Source of the DNA: Verrucomicrobiaceae bacterium
GTDB taxonomy: Bacteria; Verrucomicrobiota; Verrucomicrobiia; Verrucomicrobiales; Verrucomicrobiaceae
Length of the DNA stretch: 64,000 nt
Reading direction: 5' to 3'
Assembly: GCA_021151605.1 (NCBI GenBank)
Contig: JAGKWZ010000007.1
Location: forward strand, 1 to 64,000
Shown here one piece after another: positions 28,601 through 33,400 of the stretch. The translations under genes were made by a program, and so were the position numbers. Position 1 is the first letter of the stretch; each line of letters starts with the position of its first letter. The notes below the pieces were generated by a model. It was not told the DNA's origin and did not search any database. It was given only the letters and a program-made list of their open reading frames with translations.

Positions 28601-30323
28601 TGATGCTGGCTCATCTGTGGTCGGCGGCACACATTTCCTGCGCGTTTACGAAACCTCGCCAGAGCTTGATGTCGATAAGCTCGATCCTGCGGACATCCCC
28701 GTCGGTATGGTGGGCGGATTCTACAGTTGGAAGGTCCCCGTCACAAGTGATGTGGCCGCTACTATCGGTGATCCGACTCCTGCGGCATGGAAGTCCACTC
28801 CGGCCACCTACGCTGCCACAGGTCTGCCTCCAGGCCTGAGAATCGATGCGGCCACAGGTTTCATTACCGGCCGTCCGACCGCTGCAAATCCCGTCAGAAC
28901 CCCCACTGGCTATCCTGTCAAGATCACCGTCAGCAACCCCGTCAAAGCCACTGACTTAACTAAAACGACCAGGAACATCATCATCAGCATTCTGCCATTG
29001 CGGGCGGGTATCGCGGGTGTGTTTGCCGGCCCTGTTCAGCGTCACTCTGTGATTAATGGTTTCCTTGGCGGGCGTTTTGATATGACCGTCACTACCACTG
29101 GTGCCTTCTCCGGCAGTCTCACCATGGGTGGGGACGCTGCTCGTAGGTTCTCTGGTGCCTTCACGCTCAACTTGGATGCCAATGGTGTCTTGATCGGTGC
29201 TCCAACTGCCGTCACCGTTTTCCTTCCGGGCACGAGCACCGCCCCACCAGTCGCTATAGATTTCACCCTCGGTATTGTAGATGCCGCAGTGTCAGGGGAG
29301 CCCCCGGTCACGACTCTCCAAGCAGCCACGATCAGTTATCAGAGCCACAGTGTCGGATTTACTGCCTGGAGGAACAATTTTGCTTCTCGGGCCGTGGCTG
29401 GGGTCTCCAAGCTACCAAGTTCCTACCTTAACCAGACCTCCCCCACGCCACCAGCAGTTCCAGTGCTTGTGCCGACTCTCTACAATTTCGCGTTCACCCA
29501 TACCCTGACTGAAAATGTGAATGTCCCACAGGGGGCAGGTTACGCCACCTTCACAATCTCGACTAGCGGCGGCTACTCTTACGTTGGTCGCACGGCTGAT
29601 GGGGAAGCTATCACTGGTGCTTACTGGGTCGGGCCGACCGGTCAACTCTTCGTCTTTCAGCCGCTCTATAGAACGACTCCCAAAGGCTCTCTTCTGGGTC
29701 AGCTTCAAATTGAACTCGGTGCAGTCACAGACCAAAACGACATCTCAGGCAATTTGGATTGGGTTCGTCCTGCCACTCCAGCGGCTACCCACCGTCTGTA
29801 TAGAGCAGGCTTTGGACTTCCAGGCACGCCTGTCGCCACTCCGATTACTCTTACCGCCTTCGGCGGCCGCTTCGTCGAGCATTCCGCCACAACTGGAACG
29901 ATCTTCGGCCCCACTGCCCCAGTCACAGCAAATCTGGAGTTCAGTGAAGACGGGGAATTTAGTCCTACGCCAGCAGACAGTGATGTGAACACGGCTAGCA
30001 ACCCTGACCTCATTGGGATCACGGTGAACGCAGGCACCAAGCTTATTCAGCCAGTGATCACCGCAGCCACCAAAATTACGCCAACTCATAAAACTGGTGC
30101 AATCACCGGCATTGCTACTCTCATCGACCTTGGAACCACGCTGAAACGGAGGCTCGCTTTCCAGGGATTGATGATCCGTGTCAGGACCAGCGGTCTGGGT
30201 GTTGAGCCGCGAACCGAAGACTATTACGGCACTGGGTATTTCATTCTCGATCAAATTCCGGTCGGTGCTGAAAAGCCTACCACCAGTCCTCAGCGCTCTG
30301 GTATTTTCAGTTTCCAGAACTAA
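7626..30323 (+). CDS. Giant secreted repeat protein of the Verru_Chthon cassette (7565 aa)
   Basis: Start ATG 7626 gives a signal peptide (cleavage near AIA|QS, residues 32-33). The frame is intact for 22.7 kb. Order of modules: about 15 GGSGY-type repeats of 42-45 aa (residues ~86-719); beta-helix sequence with about ten autotransporter-associated repeats such as KNGTGTLTLQGANMIYTGLT; GM..GtGIP.Gt modules mixed with Asp-box-like units (WTGERYVAVGDLGRVLTSTD; ~1200-2240); further beta-helix with LPnGtpV/YYVV modules (~3115-3810); YYDatNgDLKYVRA repeats interrupted by a delta-60 block (~5250-6030); four Ig-like domains (~6637-7008); a He_PIG-like domain (GLPPGLRIDAATGFITGRP); and a ~440-aa C-terminal domain ending SPQRSGIFSFQN. 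No autotransporter barrel, LPXTG or PEP-CTERM signal is seen. It is probably a surface or extracellular adhesin or scaffold exported with help from the flanking pseudopilin-like genes (inference). Confidence 0.88.
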   Translation: MKLKRVLVSQTALGLFFLCLLGGTIPTVPAIAQSTIDGSWRVDGGGSWGTLTNWSYTQSMRPAVITASLNGASVITVIRTLDKITAIDVVSGGSGYTTAPSVIIPDPGANGYPARAKANISGGQITSFTILDQGAGYTTTPAVTITREVSGLLVTDAGSGYAKVPAIAFNGGGAYTSPPTVVFRGGLGGGATATATVASDTGSNRVTAINVTNGGSGYSVDKPPTVAILSFSGGSGATATATVNASGVLTGFTITNKGSGYSIANPPLILIVSPDPVDLATATAIEQDGRIIDVEINNPGSGYTATPKVIFSGGGAVGNAATYADAVISNGSVSQVNMSVPVDVPPGGTLNPVATASLSQSGSVSAVNLTNPGRGFTSVPTVVVGAPLIRNATATSERTGNVVTQVNVQNPGAGYIAAPAVTFGTTGWQGYTTAPRVRFVSNGVTGAVASATRNATSEAITALTIQDGGAGYTVAPTVTIVGGNGAGAAATAVVTNGVVTAINVTNGGSDYGVAPTLIFSGGGGSGAAGTVNINDNKKVSSITITNGGSGYTSAPSIQILPGNVSNPATATAVIATSGVNAGRVTGLTIVSGGSGYKSTPQVLFTSNGVTYGTATAAISAGRLSALTLTHPGSGYSTAPTLNFSGGLASNGTQATATATVASGKIRDALVINTRGGADPAAATAVVASDGTISAVTVTSGGNGYIADPTVSIAAPTGIATPVTLGPGGVGSFVQFNRDITGNRTITMDSARTVGSLSIGDTGGEDYTIDDGTGGINNTLAFSMGIAGAGKSFLNKIQGDQDVINAPITLADELNLRVNTGRLTVTGGFTGPGALVTSGNSVLTVTGSAPAGNKVDLWLQHRGFGNTNAQIELGASGGPSFKNVLLGNASAGTGGFAVLQLLENRGSALADRSPFLDQISDTGTITVDAVTNRWGYFKLMGGSETIGNLIDVGNALVLENMEGETINTNAVLTLGGNNLDSFIGGFARNRSGGSGTGTLGITKNGTGTLTLQGANMIYTGLTTLNQGRLELVNTSAWASRIVAATGTRIDLTTTSGVSVNFDDEILGDAQLFKNGLGALSFGSGRLQLDNLSMTLGTTSFRPGASTLRGGENVIQNTFTIRGDGGQNKSVLLSASLSIGALEAEGRFDQTGSVFSIQGEQLNLNNRGYASEAVLESRGPASFTNMVVSLNSRILSTDRTVQNAATNSVFLTLTDANNLVIGSILTLRSGTPGDATKKVTPDTRIVAVNLATRTVELSKPTTLAAGTPITFTYTSDTDGAIRGESVNFADVVYDGRKFVAVSEKGTIHTSVNGTIWDLVYTDPAELPLYSLTWTGERYVAVGDLGRVLTSTDGGNTWTLQSSALVNTLRDITETSVPFTGNLVTGSTSVTNVTNGLSFLPGMPVIGNATPPDGRIVSTTVASFTVVLDNPALATATDVNFGYFRGNTTANSATVTNVRTSQTLAGGIAISGTGIPNGATILSTDGPNNRITLSQNANTSLAGVDLFTVTGNTIINSAQITNLSNTAGLVVGMVLKGAGIPSGARITAINPGAATLTLSVPIPATRTAVPLSVFTGRVVNGSAVVEDVTNIGAYSQGMAAFGRLLPAGTVVQSSTASTLTLSQQASATGTALGMTVAKTLMTRTGNFSASSNSVTGVSNVAGLVSGMPISAPGVLPAGTVIQTVGAGTLTLSNQAITSPSGQAFQAGFDLLVVGDAGRILASAGGGSDTWVPLTSSSVANLNAISWNGTRFVAVGSAGEILHSTSGLAWTHITPPLSILPNVILGTNTSGSAREIILNNPASVTSANASFGALKGNTTAGSATVTNVKGMASLRVGLQIFSTSGLQAGSVVRSVNEAASSMVMSSPATATLSQAPIQTFTGVSVNGSRFITEVTDFKGLMVGMLLHGTALPSPTLITEISPENKRITLASPANQSTRAGFGVMRGDLVNGSATVSNIQILGSISPFTGAVAHLTASRTVAEYPSRIANGVTVSAYSPTENTVTLSSPSIGSGYVPLYTFSGSTTNGSNLITGVSVGHFAGLSVGQSIYVTGTAIPLNFFSTFTITALDSAAGQITLSAAPFLNSGSGASVVPLGVFTGLVTSGDPVVRNISNRLGELPPTLYQSNLMDVVWTGAQFITVGSYGAILTSSDGIAWTPRDSATGRDLHSVGISGAQFLAAGEDGLILRSTNGTAWSQAREADDFNIRDLRYLQAVEAVITAGGKTLALGNGGLTSVDGSTWSTSVTDNFSGSKNSMIIAGRPGLSGIVIRNEVTTSPTTDPVNGPLTNRNNANRIDDAMTLESKGGNFEFQNNGASAVFSETINKLLLKQGQLQIVTSSAGTGGTSTLTFGSLEAQLGASVQFFGRDGGGASAPGIIGEGATPSRNRIFFTQAPTLDDGIIGGWASIDNEWATYGTNGVTRLDPNTGYDTGDQTGWIASDNVKMQAGRTLNAPRVINSLNLVGQTLTMNAQRLSIESGGILVTGTSTINSTGGVLSVGTGKSDPAILNIIAPAQLTINAPIDDFRVSGALLAVTATSGSSTLTMTSLNATGMLPGMEIFGSGIPDGTRIVSIAAIPGGSNSLITLSQPTSTSIPTSTTIVVTGGSVGLSKSGGSLLILNGTSSYTGKTYLNNGALRITNFGALGADPTSFTQDHLQINGGTLQISHITTGSTPLPDHNVNLNEGLRGLTVGISGGRIEVGTANPDNDNSTPANAIPEVNLTITNPINALGVLELAVRANTSLGQANSITLGSPTSTNIYRAGIKTEAQFEGNITIRGNNTIGGIFSEGGRLTIEGNNDFTAPIRSLTGDITISGTNTWRGGNVFPEALDFRAGVLKLTTQTALGTGGLNLGMGDGSIFSLAGLSQTIRTFTSTASTEINNDGAPDNFVGSTDIIFDIERNQTYNGLIKDGESISGTEVTPLRLVKTGPGTLTLSNSESDFSAGVEIRQGALNVTTIGQTFNNTALGRVDFDDPALLIIDKSVLSFTPTFAQSMNRSFTMGAGPAGATLVANGATQSATVTLGVELRNVISGSTQITTPIAFKDNGSRTLTLSGTGRGDNLLLLELGDKGPGEVSGLFKTGSGNWVLGKSNAYSGITTIQEGNLVVTRNDALGTVGVSTSVDQTSDTFSGNLPNGTPVNFPLFAATTLPGGVAADTQYYVVGSTGTTFQIAATPGGAPLTITSNGSGVQVVSRIDSFRSTVFDDATDVFTGILPNGAPVTFNTKFVTGVASPIAPEGMLTNSVYYVVDSNNGTFRVSLTPGGPAVNFTSIGTPGALYYTTSAASNASGGVNLTGGSLDLRNIDYLTPETLYLQGGVITVPNDSVSSWAGDVWANANSRINIGLGGQLTLHGNLLGTRSINQEGEGTLVMVGEMLAPLTNLENSSREYAVRAGTLVLDYSTNNASKLIDNANLRLGGTRRGGSVVLSGGNHEEIIGQLVLEAGASSIYRNSGTSTISLNNIFRNTGSSLYLDGGRIAKTDNTNNNGILGAWAIIRDSITDPFWVIPRTSSFNYQVKEESGSDFILTPERHVITRRMVVTFATTGSLPGGLNAGTAYYVIQSGIDGGSPRDIAVNDLSSLEVGMFVTGPGILGNTQVSSLLPDANIITLSQTHSDSGAAGDFAFFKRVDRQGVFGGASTEITVFDISSLAVGWAVTGAGIADNTKISSISGNVITLDKVHSGTGGGNFSFTNPESSWVVRSGTQAKRGRFKVSATLDGPAVNITSVGSGQLSINAQLGFTADAKTDRLTLGGGHGLADGVRVRVSSYGQLPIGLLPDTDYFVADSDGQSIRLSNAINGTPISFATNGSGAHVIETQGTEKRVGPSTIVFKMEPDFATASEGNGRVRVAIVNVGGSGPITSTLTGQGTTVDPYVYTLYTTGTANSNQEIANFVAVDKIGLVTIKDIFSVTVPNQASDQIFTLFSTMPDPGNYGAPTFLSNGSFDNGSAELGWARNAGVPGNATTTADGFIMPLASYGSWAANNNAEMSGDLSLNILRNTFSLRFASQLPSTVSLNSTSGIYAIRTGGILVSPTVGANDSTLSGNGRLTTENQGNLQNLMLHQNNQLGDLVISNRITNRLPVTRSGRLTGQSRRHLTMPQGITTSQVAVNWSLPITTGVNTGIAANTRVESFQYGRLIVLSADHDGVLRNQNYIFASPGIVAVNADEPLASTHPARSQISGLSTTADLLIGMEVSGTGIAAGTLIAEIVNADTVRLNQNTDGVYRAATFTFTEGTTIINRLALVNDPNRFLITGLTSTANLSIGMNVSGPGISSGTTIEEVSASPPYVRLSKIHDGTHRIGASFTFTGGALPPEGVTMAATLPVTLAFPGSSNDPNRRILDGVSSVQGLLAGITVTGTGLPAGTAVDFVIDNHTVYLTQNHDGVFRRGNYTFAGVGLPSGGAVRVASVPDAYRRRVMGIVIPASGPTPSSVSCTDLYLGMPISGPGIPFGSTITNIFNESDIEVSTNHFFTSESTTLVFTPTIGVEKLGAGMAALTGASDYTGVTFIADGTLRIGQLTDGGVAGGLGASSGAAGNLVFNGGALQFVGENSQTNRGFTVAEFATLNIGHERTVATFSGSIASGLDRLQKDGPGTLRLTGNANLGAMRLDQGRLLLDTVDTNPTPGTFSPSNFSQSNLTSLILGGGVLEVRGALEGNVNQNFGAQLVVDAGATTVKVTSVEGYDPNNLLALPPFRSAALTMMGQEELTAVQRYAGGSVHFYENPEGKDSGAANIFLLLPQEDRQRLIPWATYQTSIDTNRPGVNHFASVESNTGAIISADTASLYDLGPKFVDPVNWEATRSFARTLNVSEGASDSNGVPLALNGSVTANRYANILRYTTTTDGTVNIDAGKTLELVGGAILAATSVYQGQKVIAGPGNLTGGVRNETNNDFIMHNYNAAAPFTISANIVDRTIQSVSTSGASGKGTLKAGEAQIQITSSALTGDFYVHVRAGMFVSGPGIQAGTVVTAVERSFGRLLLSLPALSNQSNQIYTFTETTNFIQTGVGTTILAGDNTYTGKTYVHGGVLRLNSAGAVPGGIGAIGGTSALVVEDGVIGLGAGDFTRLLGTDVSQVNFTGSGGFAAFGADRTVNLGGSIVPEPLRYGNNGFVPDGASLILGSSDATHKLIFANPIDLSAFSQAIRVNDGPAAVEAELTGSLSGLGRMIKFGLGTLRLGVSNAQTGGIEIAEGRLIAANVANVFGTSAGSVRIGTSLTNTTSRGAVNLQVEGGTVTNPLQVGSVNARGGEWISGGVVENSQVANNVGEEASAAVVDQYPAVAYHDSTNQDLKFVRALDARGSSWGLPVTVASQGSTGRNPSLAIINGNPAITYRDDSTGLLMYVRANDVQGVTWGTPVSVLGQSTPVLAVALQPDGKAIVGGSFTKFDGVNRNRLIRLNTDGSVDDSFNAFVMNGEVRTILVLPGGKILVGGTFTAIRADANAATDTVRNRLARFNADGSLDTTLAPDVNGDVRVLVQQTDGKIMMGGSFTTVSGVGITRLARLNSSATLDTSFSSPDIRNGEVRAIIPENTDADPEMESYIIGGSFTDVRGFGNRNRLARINSDASLASFNPNANNVVFDMVLLASGKLIVGGAFTGFTDGAGNFIARTRLARLNSSGTVDEIFGQEVNNEVRDLHLEASGNVLVAGIFTQLGDYARKGLGRVLVDGSVDANYAPEPDNEVRSMATLPDGKLIIGGIFNNAGGVTQQLVGRLELSGLADIGFDRNAINVGLYTSLKSVNGNPAVAFYDSKNEDVYYIRSTDVNGAGWPNPELIDSTGNVGLGVSLAVANIGGDVLTRDNRGTQDLSDDEVTISGVANIGTPTIVYGDATNSRIKIAVADNANGAGFSGVGLSLPVRNWSLPVTIPGTGDVGRHFSLTVVDGLPAVVYQSSDTLDLKFIRALNVAGITNNLRNPADLSILRIPVSTLGFSVTGSWDSPITLDASSGDVGAYPSIAFVNGQPTTSKSRPAVSYYDATNGDLKYVSATDSTGSIWNAPASVLTVEDVGRSNTLMVTDNLPAVAYYNATGGDLGFIILNNASGYSRIASSGDTTWAGSVSLNGSTIFAPAAGTTAQISGTITGLAGLRLVGEGILSLTGTNNFATALSSPGVTTGPSSAVNGGVIIRSGSLHVGNSSALAGATVELGDATPQVITVDRATTSSMLLRGGVFNPLHDGQTLSDNGPGAFVGVSATIDERYLGLVTTSAEPGTERFTGTLPDGTAVKFYGQTMPAGVQGDFIYYVRASSAGTFQVSASPGGAVVNFSNAGQNLFYIENDKLSAHILVKDQHENPEWNGVYRPIVTTDSSLLQVNSINFVRVAALDSIAELQFGVRVVPQNGTSGGKAFMLASSVTDLNLSAVHWVEETPGGSVALLANIQGITIPNAIDVNAIPGSAASILGASAAVTTGNATFIGPVTLQNLSSASVDAETLQVTSSTSTGLGVGINGTISEASVQDILTLNKTGVGVVTLGANNTFKGGVTVSQGTLLVMNTPSGASDSGTGSGVVTVNAGAVLGGLGTISGPVNLAGAVGTPAVLRPGDPTSTTTAVETLTINQPLTVGPNSVIEFSLGAASMTKLAGTTLDLTTASSTMLVQFESGYNPADGTEFDILDVNSGGLTLFGGVTNLLNLLQLPVTKAWDTSQFLTSGVIKVTGDAVAAEITDDPDDLTVLQKGNASFTFAYTGTTPVTLQWLKNGVEIPGATQQTLNISNVNQSHEGAYTVRVTNAVNYPAGDVSQPAQLTVDWPLSFPEGGNLPTTRRGSVGDPITFRVIVDGEETLAQPIRYEWQKNGANIPGAPNSNTYTINSVVDGDAGLYLVRIYGPNLTSAPNQNTVPLVSAECTLTVSNGPAVVLESPVSRTVLVGSTITLNSLPGGDNNSRVMQWRRNGGAILGERLSDLILRNISLAQAGDYTIKVDNKVIATGKAASAISNPARVVVVENPNRIVAAQIGKSIKLTVNVGFPAGLKVGYKWLKNGADLPVGGRFVGGDTKTLTINALVAGDTDVYSCEVKGDAGSSVVGGTHFLRVYETSPELDVDKLDPADIPVGMVGGFYSWKVPVTSDVAATIGDPTPAAWKSTPATYAATGLPPGLRIDAATGFITGRPTAANPVRTPTGYPVKITVSNPVKATDLTKTTRNIIISILPLRAGIAGVFAGPVQRHSVINGFLGGRFDMTVTTTGAFSGSLTMGGDAARRFSGAFTLNLDANGVLIGAPTAVTVFLPGTSTAPPVAIDFTLGIVDAAVSGEPPVTTLQAATISYQSHSVGFTAWRNNFASRAVAGVSKLPSSYLNQTSPTPPAVPVLVPTLYNFAFTHTLTENVNVPQGAGYATFTISTSGGYSYVGRTADGEAITGAYWVGPTGQLFVFQPLYRTTPKGSLLGQLQIELGAVTDQNDISGNLDWVRPATPAATHRLYRAGFGLPGTPVATPITLTAFGGRFVEHSATTGTIFGPTAPVTANLEFSEDGEFSPTPADSDVNTASNPDLIGITVNAGTKLIQPVITAATKITPTHKTGAITGIATLIDLGTTLKRRLAFQGLMIRVRTSGLGVEPRTEDYYGTGYFILDQIPVGAEKPTTSPQRSGIFSFQN
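7880..9780 (+). repeat. GGSGY repeat array in the giant gene
   Basis: About 15 imperfect repeats encode the pattern 'i..i.vtNGGSGYt.aPtv.f.GG.g.gAtAtA.v..G.v'. Typical cores are VSGGSGYTTAP, TNGGSGYTSAP, THPGSGYSTAP and TSGGNGYIADP. Unit length is roughly 125-135 nt. DNA copies are diverged, so this is an old protein-level repeat and not a recent tandem expansion. Confidence 0.85.
23668..24770 (+). repeat. Delta-60 repeat block inside the giant gene
   Basis: About six units of the delta-60 (DUF5122-like beta-propeller) pattern, e.g. VALQPDGKAIVGGSFTKF followed by RLIRLNTDGSVDDSF. The block is flanked on both sides by halves of a different repeat family (AYHDSTNQDLKFVRA type, 23.4-23.67 kb and 24.77-25.7 kb). 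Confidence 0.8.
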
Positions 30324-30411
30324 AGTTTGAAATCAAAGCAAACATCATTGGAAAAACCTGCCCTGCTTCACCTGTAATAACCAAGTAAATACGTTGCATT
30401 GACTTCATGGC

Positions 30412-30440
30412 TTGAATTACAGCTTCGTATCCGATTAAAT
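30412..30440 (+). promoter_or_regulatory. Candidate promoter before cassette gene A
   Basis: TTGAAT (30412-30417) and TTAAAT (30435-30440) have an ideal 17-bp spacer in the AT-rich 153-nt gap between the giant gene and gene A. It would let A-C-D be transcribed separately from the 22.7-kb gene. Only partial matches to a sigma-70 consensus. Confidence 0.3.
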
Positions 30441-30476
30441 AAACAGTAATTCCAATTTAATCCCCCCAGAACGTCT

Positions 30477-33400
30477 ATGAAAACCTTGCGCTCCTTCTTC
30501 CGAGACGCCCGACGGCACAAAGGTCTTGCCCTCATCATCGTACTTTCGATGCTGGCCCTGACCACGATCGTCATGCTCGCCTTCCTTAGTGTGGCGGATA
30601 CAGAGCATAAAGGCACGATGACATATTCATCTTCCCAGGGTGCTCGTCGTCTGGCAGATACAGCGGTCAATGTCGTCATCTCCCAAATCCGGGCTGGTTC
30701 AGACCAGAATACCACTGTTGCTGGCCGTGAATTTCACGCTACTCAACCAGGTTCTGTCCGCAAATACACGGACGGCGGTGCTTTCTTGGAAGGTTACAAA
30801 CTGTTTTCGGACGCCGAGATGATTTTCTCGGGCAATGGCAACCCGAACGGCACACAAAGTGTCCAGGATGAATACGACTTTGTGAGGAAATCCGAACCTC
30901 CCACGAACTGGAACCAAGGGCGAAACGTCATCCGTTACGTGGATCTCAATGAACCTGTCATCAAAGGTATCGCTGCCGTGGATGGTACTGTAAACGCGAC
31001 CCAAACCTTTTTTCCTATTCTCGACCCTCGCGCTGCTTATGACATGGATCCAGCGGGTGGCGCGCCATACCCAGTGGAAGGATTTCAGTACTCTACCAAA
31101 ACCGCCGTGGCAGGTAACAATGTCGGTACCGAAAACGATGCCAAGCAGGCATCCATCGTACTGCCCAGGGGCGGTGGCGGGGCAAATCTTGACACTCTTC
31201 GCGTAGCAATGCCCGTTCAGTGGTTATACATGCTTAAAGATGGAACCTTGGGTGCTTTGAACGAAAATTTGAAGTTTCAAAGCTCGGGTGGCAATCAGCC
31301 TTCAGTTCAAAACCCCATCGTCGCACGCGTTGCCTTTTGGGCTGACGACGAATCCTGCAAAATCAATATCAATACGGCCTCTGAGCCTACCTTCCTTGGT
31401 AGGCCCACCTACTTCCATGAGCGTGATCACCGCTGGGCAGATTATCCGGCCGCGCGTGGTGAGTATCAGCGCTTCCCAGGACATCCTGCCACGGTGGCTC
31501 TCAGTTCCGTCCTTTCGCCAAATTCCACATTAGATCCTACGCGTGATCTGGAAACCTATGGAAAAACTCCGGGTGGTGCGGCTCTCACAAGGGCATTGAG
31601 CATCAAAAACAAAATTTATGATCTAGCTCCCCGGCTCAATTCAGGCGGCAGCAATGCTGGCACAAAACTGTTTGCTGCTGATGACTTCAACTCAGGCGGA
31701 TCTGCTGGTCTTACCACCAATGTGGTTCTTACCGATGCTCTGAAGGAGCGACTATATGCCAGTGTGGATGAACTGTTTTTCTCAGAGACTAGCAACTCAA
31801 ATGGACGGCAGGCCAACGACACCACAATCCAGGGAGGCAATCTTTTCAGCAAGCAAACCCTCGAGCAAGCTTCCGGTTTTCTCACCGCCCACAGTCGTGC
31901 CAGTGAGATCAGTATGCTAGGTCTGCCTCGCATCGCCATGTGGCCGGTTAATACGGACAGGGCACGTCGCACTGGCTTTGATAATTTCATTGAGTTCTGC
32001 TCAAGGCTTGGACCTGCGGGTTCCAGCAACTTCTACATTTTTCAGCGCCAGGATTCCCGTAGTCCCACCACTGACGTTAAACTGCAGAGGAATACTGACC
32101 TCCTTAACATGCTAGACAAGGTTCTCGCCACTGCGCGCTTCCCTGCTGAAACGACCGCCGGTGGTGCAGGCAACACTTTCAAAACCAAAATGCGAAGTGC
32201 GAATGGTTATGACAACTACCGTCAGGTTATCGTCGAGATGTTCGACTATATTCGCTCCACCAACCTCCACGACAGCTTCCTTGTTGAACCTTCGCGAAAT
32301 AGTTGGCCGACTTTTGTCGGGAATGTGGACTGGGTTCAAACCTACCAGAAGCGTGACTCTGTTAAGTCGACTTTTAAAACTTACACCGTCGGCATCGCCA
32401 AAAACCCTGGGAGTCAAAACAATCCATTCAATGATCGAATGCTTCCGGGGCATGGCCAAGTTTCCCCTGCAATCTGGAACATAGGTGGCCAAAACTACCG
32501 TGGGTTTGGCCGTTCGGTTTCTATTAGTGAAATCGGCCTTCAGTTCATCTGCACGGCTGACGGGCAGCCGGATATGTATAGCTGGCGCCCGATAGAACTT
32601 GATCAGAGGGACGATACCGCCAAGAAGCTCATTTATAAGGTTAGAACGATGGATATCACACAGGGCGGCCTGGGTGCTTTTGCTCAGGCTGCCACAGATG
32701 GGCTCATCTCGGGTGGCCGAACTGCTTTGCGCATCAACCCCACCGTCGATGGGGTCTTTCAGGTGGAGAATACACCGATGCCTTTTGGCACTCAATTCAG
32801 GGTGGGGAATTCAAACTATGCTATCGAGATCCAGAATCTGGCTAATGAGCAATGGGCGACGGGACCTGCCAACCAAATGAAGGATCGTTACTATTCAAAC
32901 TTCCCACCGCTTTCAAATACGAGCAAAGTAATCGATTTGTATGGAGCGCAGGATGGTGCTGTGACTCCAGAAAATCTTGGGATGCATATGAATTTCCACC
33001 CAGGCGGTAAAGAGGAGAATTGGAACTATACCCTGGAAGAGGATCGCCCTCTTTCGCCTCAGCAAAAACGAGTGCAAGCAATGTTGCACCTGGAGTTTTT
33101 CTGTCCATCCGTCGGCTACACCAGTATCTTCCCGGAGTTTAGTATTGTCATGAAAGGGGAGGATTTGCAGGGAATCACTGTCGAGGGGGAATCCATCTTT
33201 AAAAAGTCGGGCGATATTGTGCTAAAGAGTTCCCAGCCTTTGTATGAGATCGATGGCGCTCCACAAGTGGGTGGCTACGCTAGTTTCAGACGTATCGCGC
33301 GTGGCCGTTCCCTGGGGCCTTTCGAGCGGATGCCGGCAGATCTTAATTACAATACCTCTGCTACGGGCAATGTTCATGCTGATATCGTGAGCATGGATTT

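Noticed and set aside
7626..30323. Type V autotransporter
   Set aside because: Only the passenger-type beta-strand repeats are present; no C-terminal barrel or translocator partner is seen.
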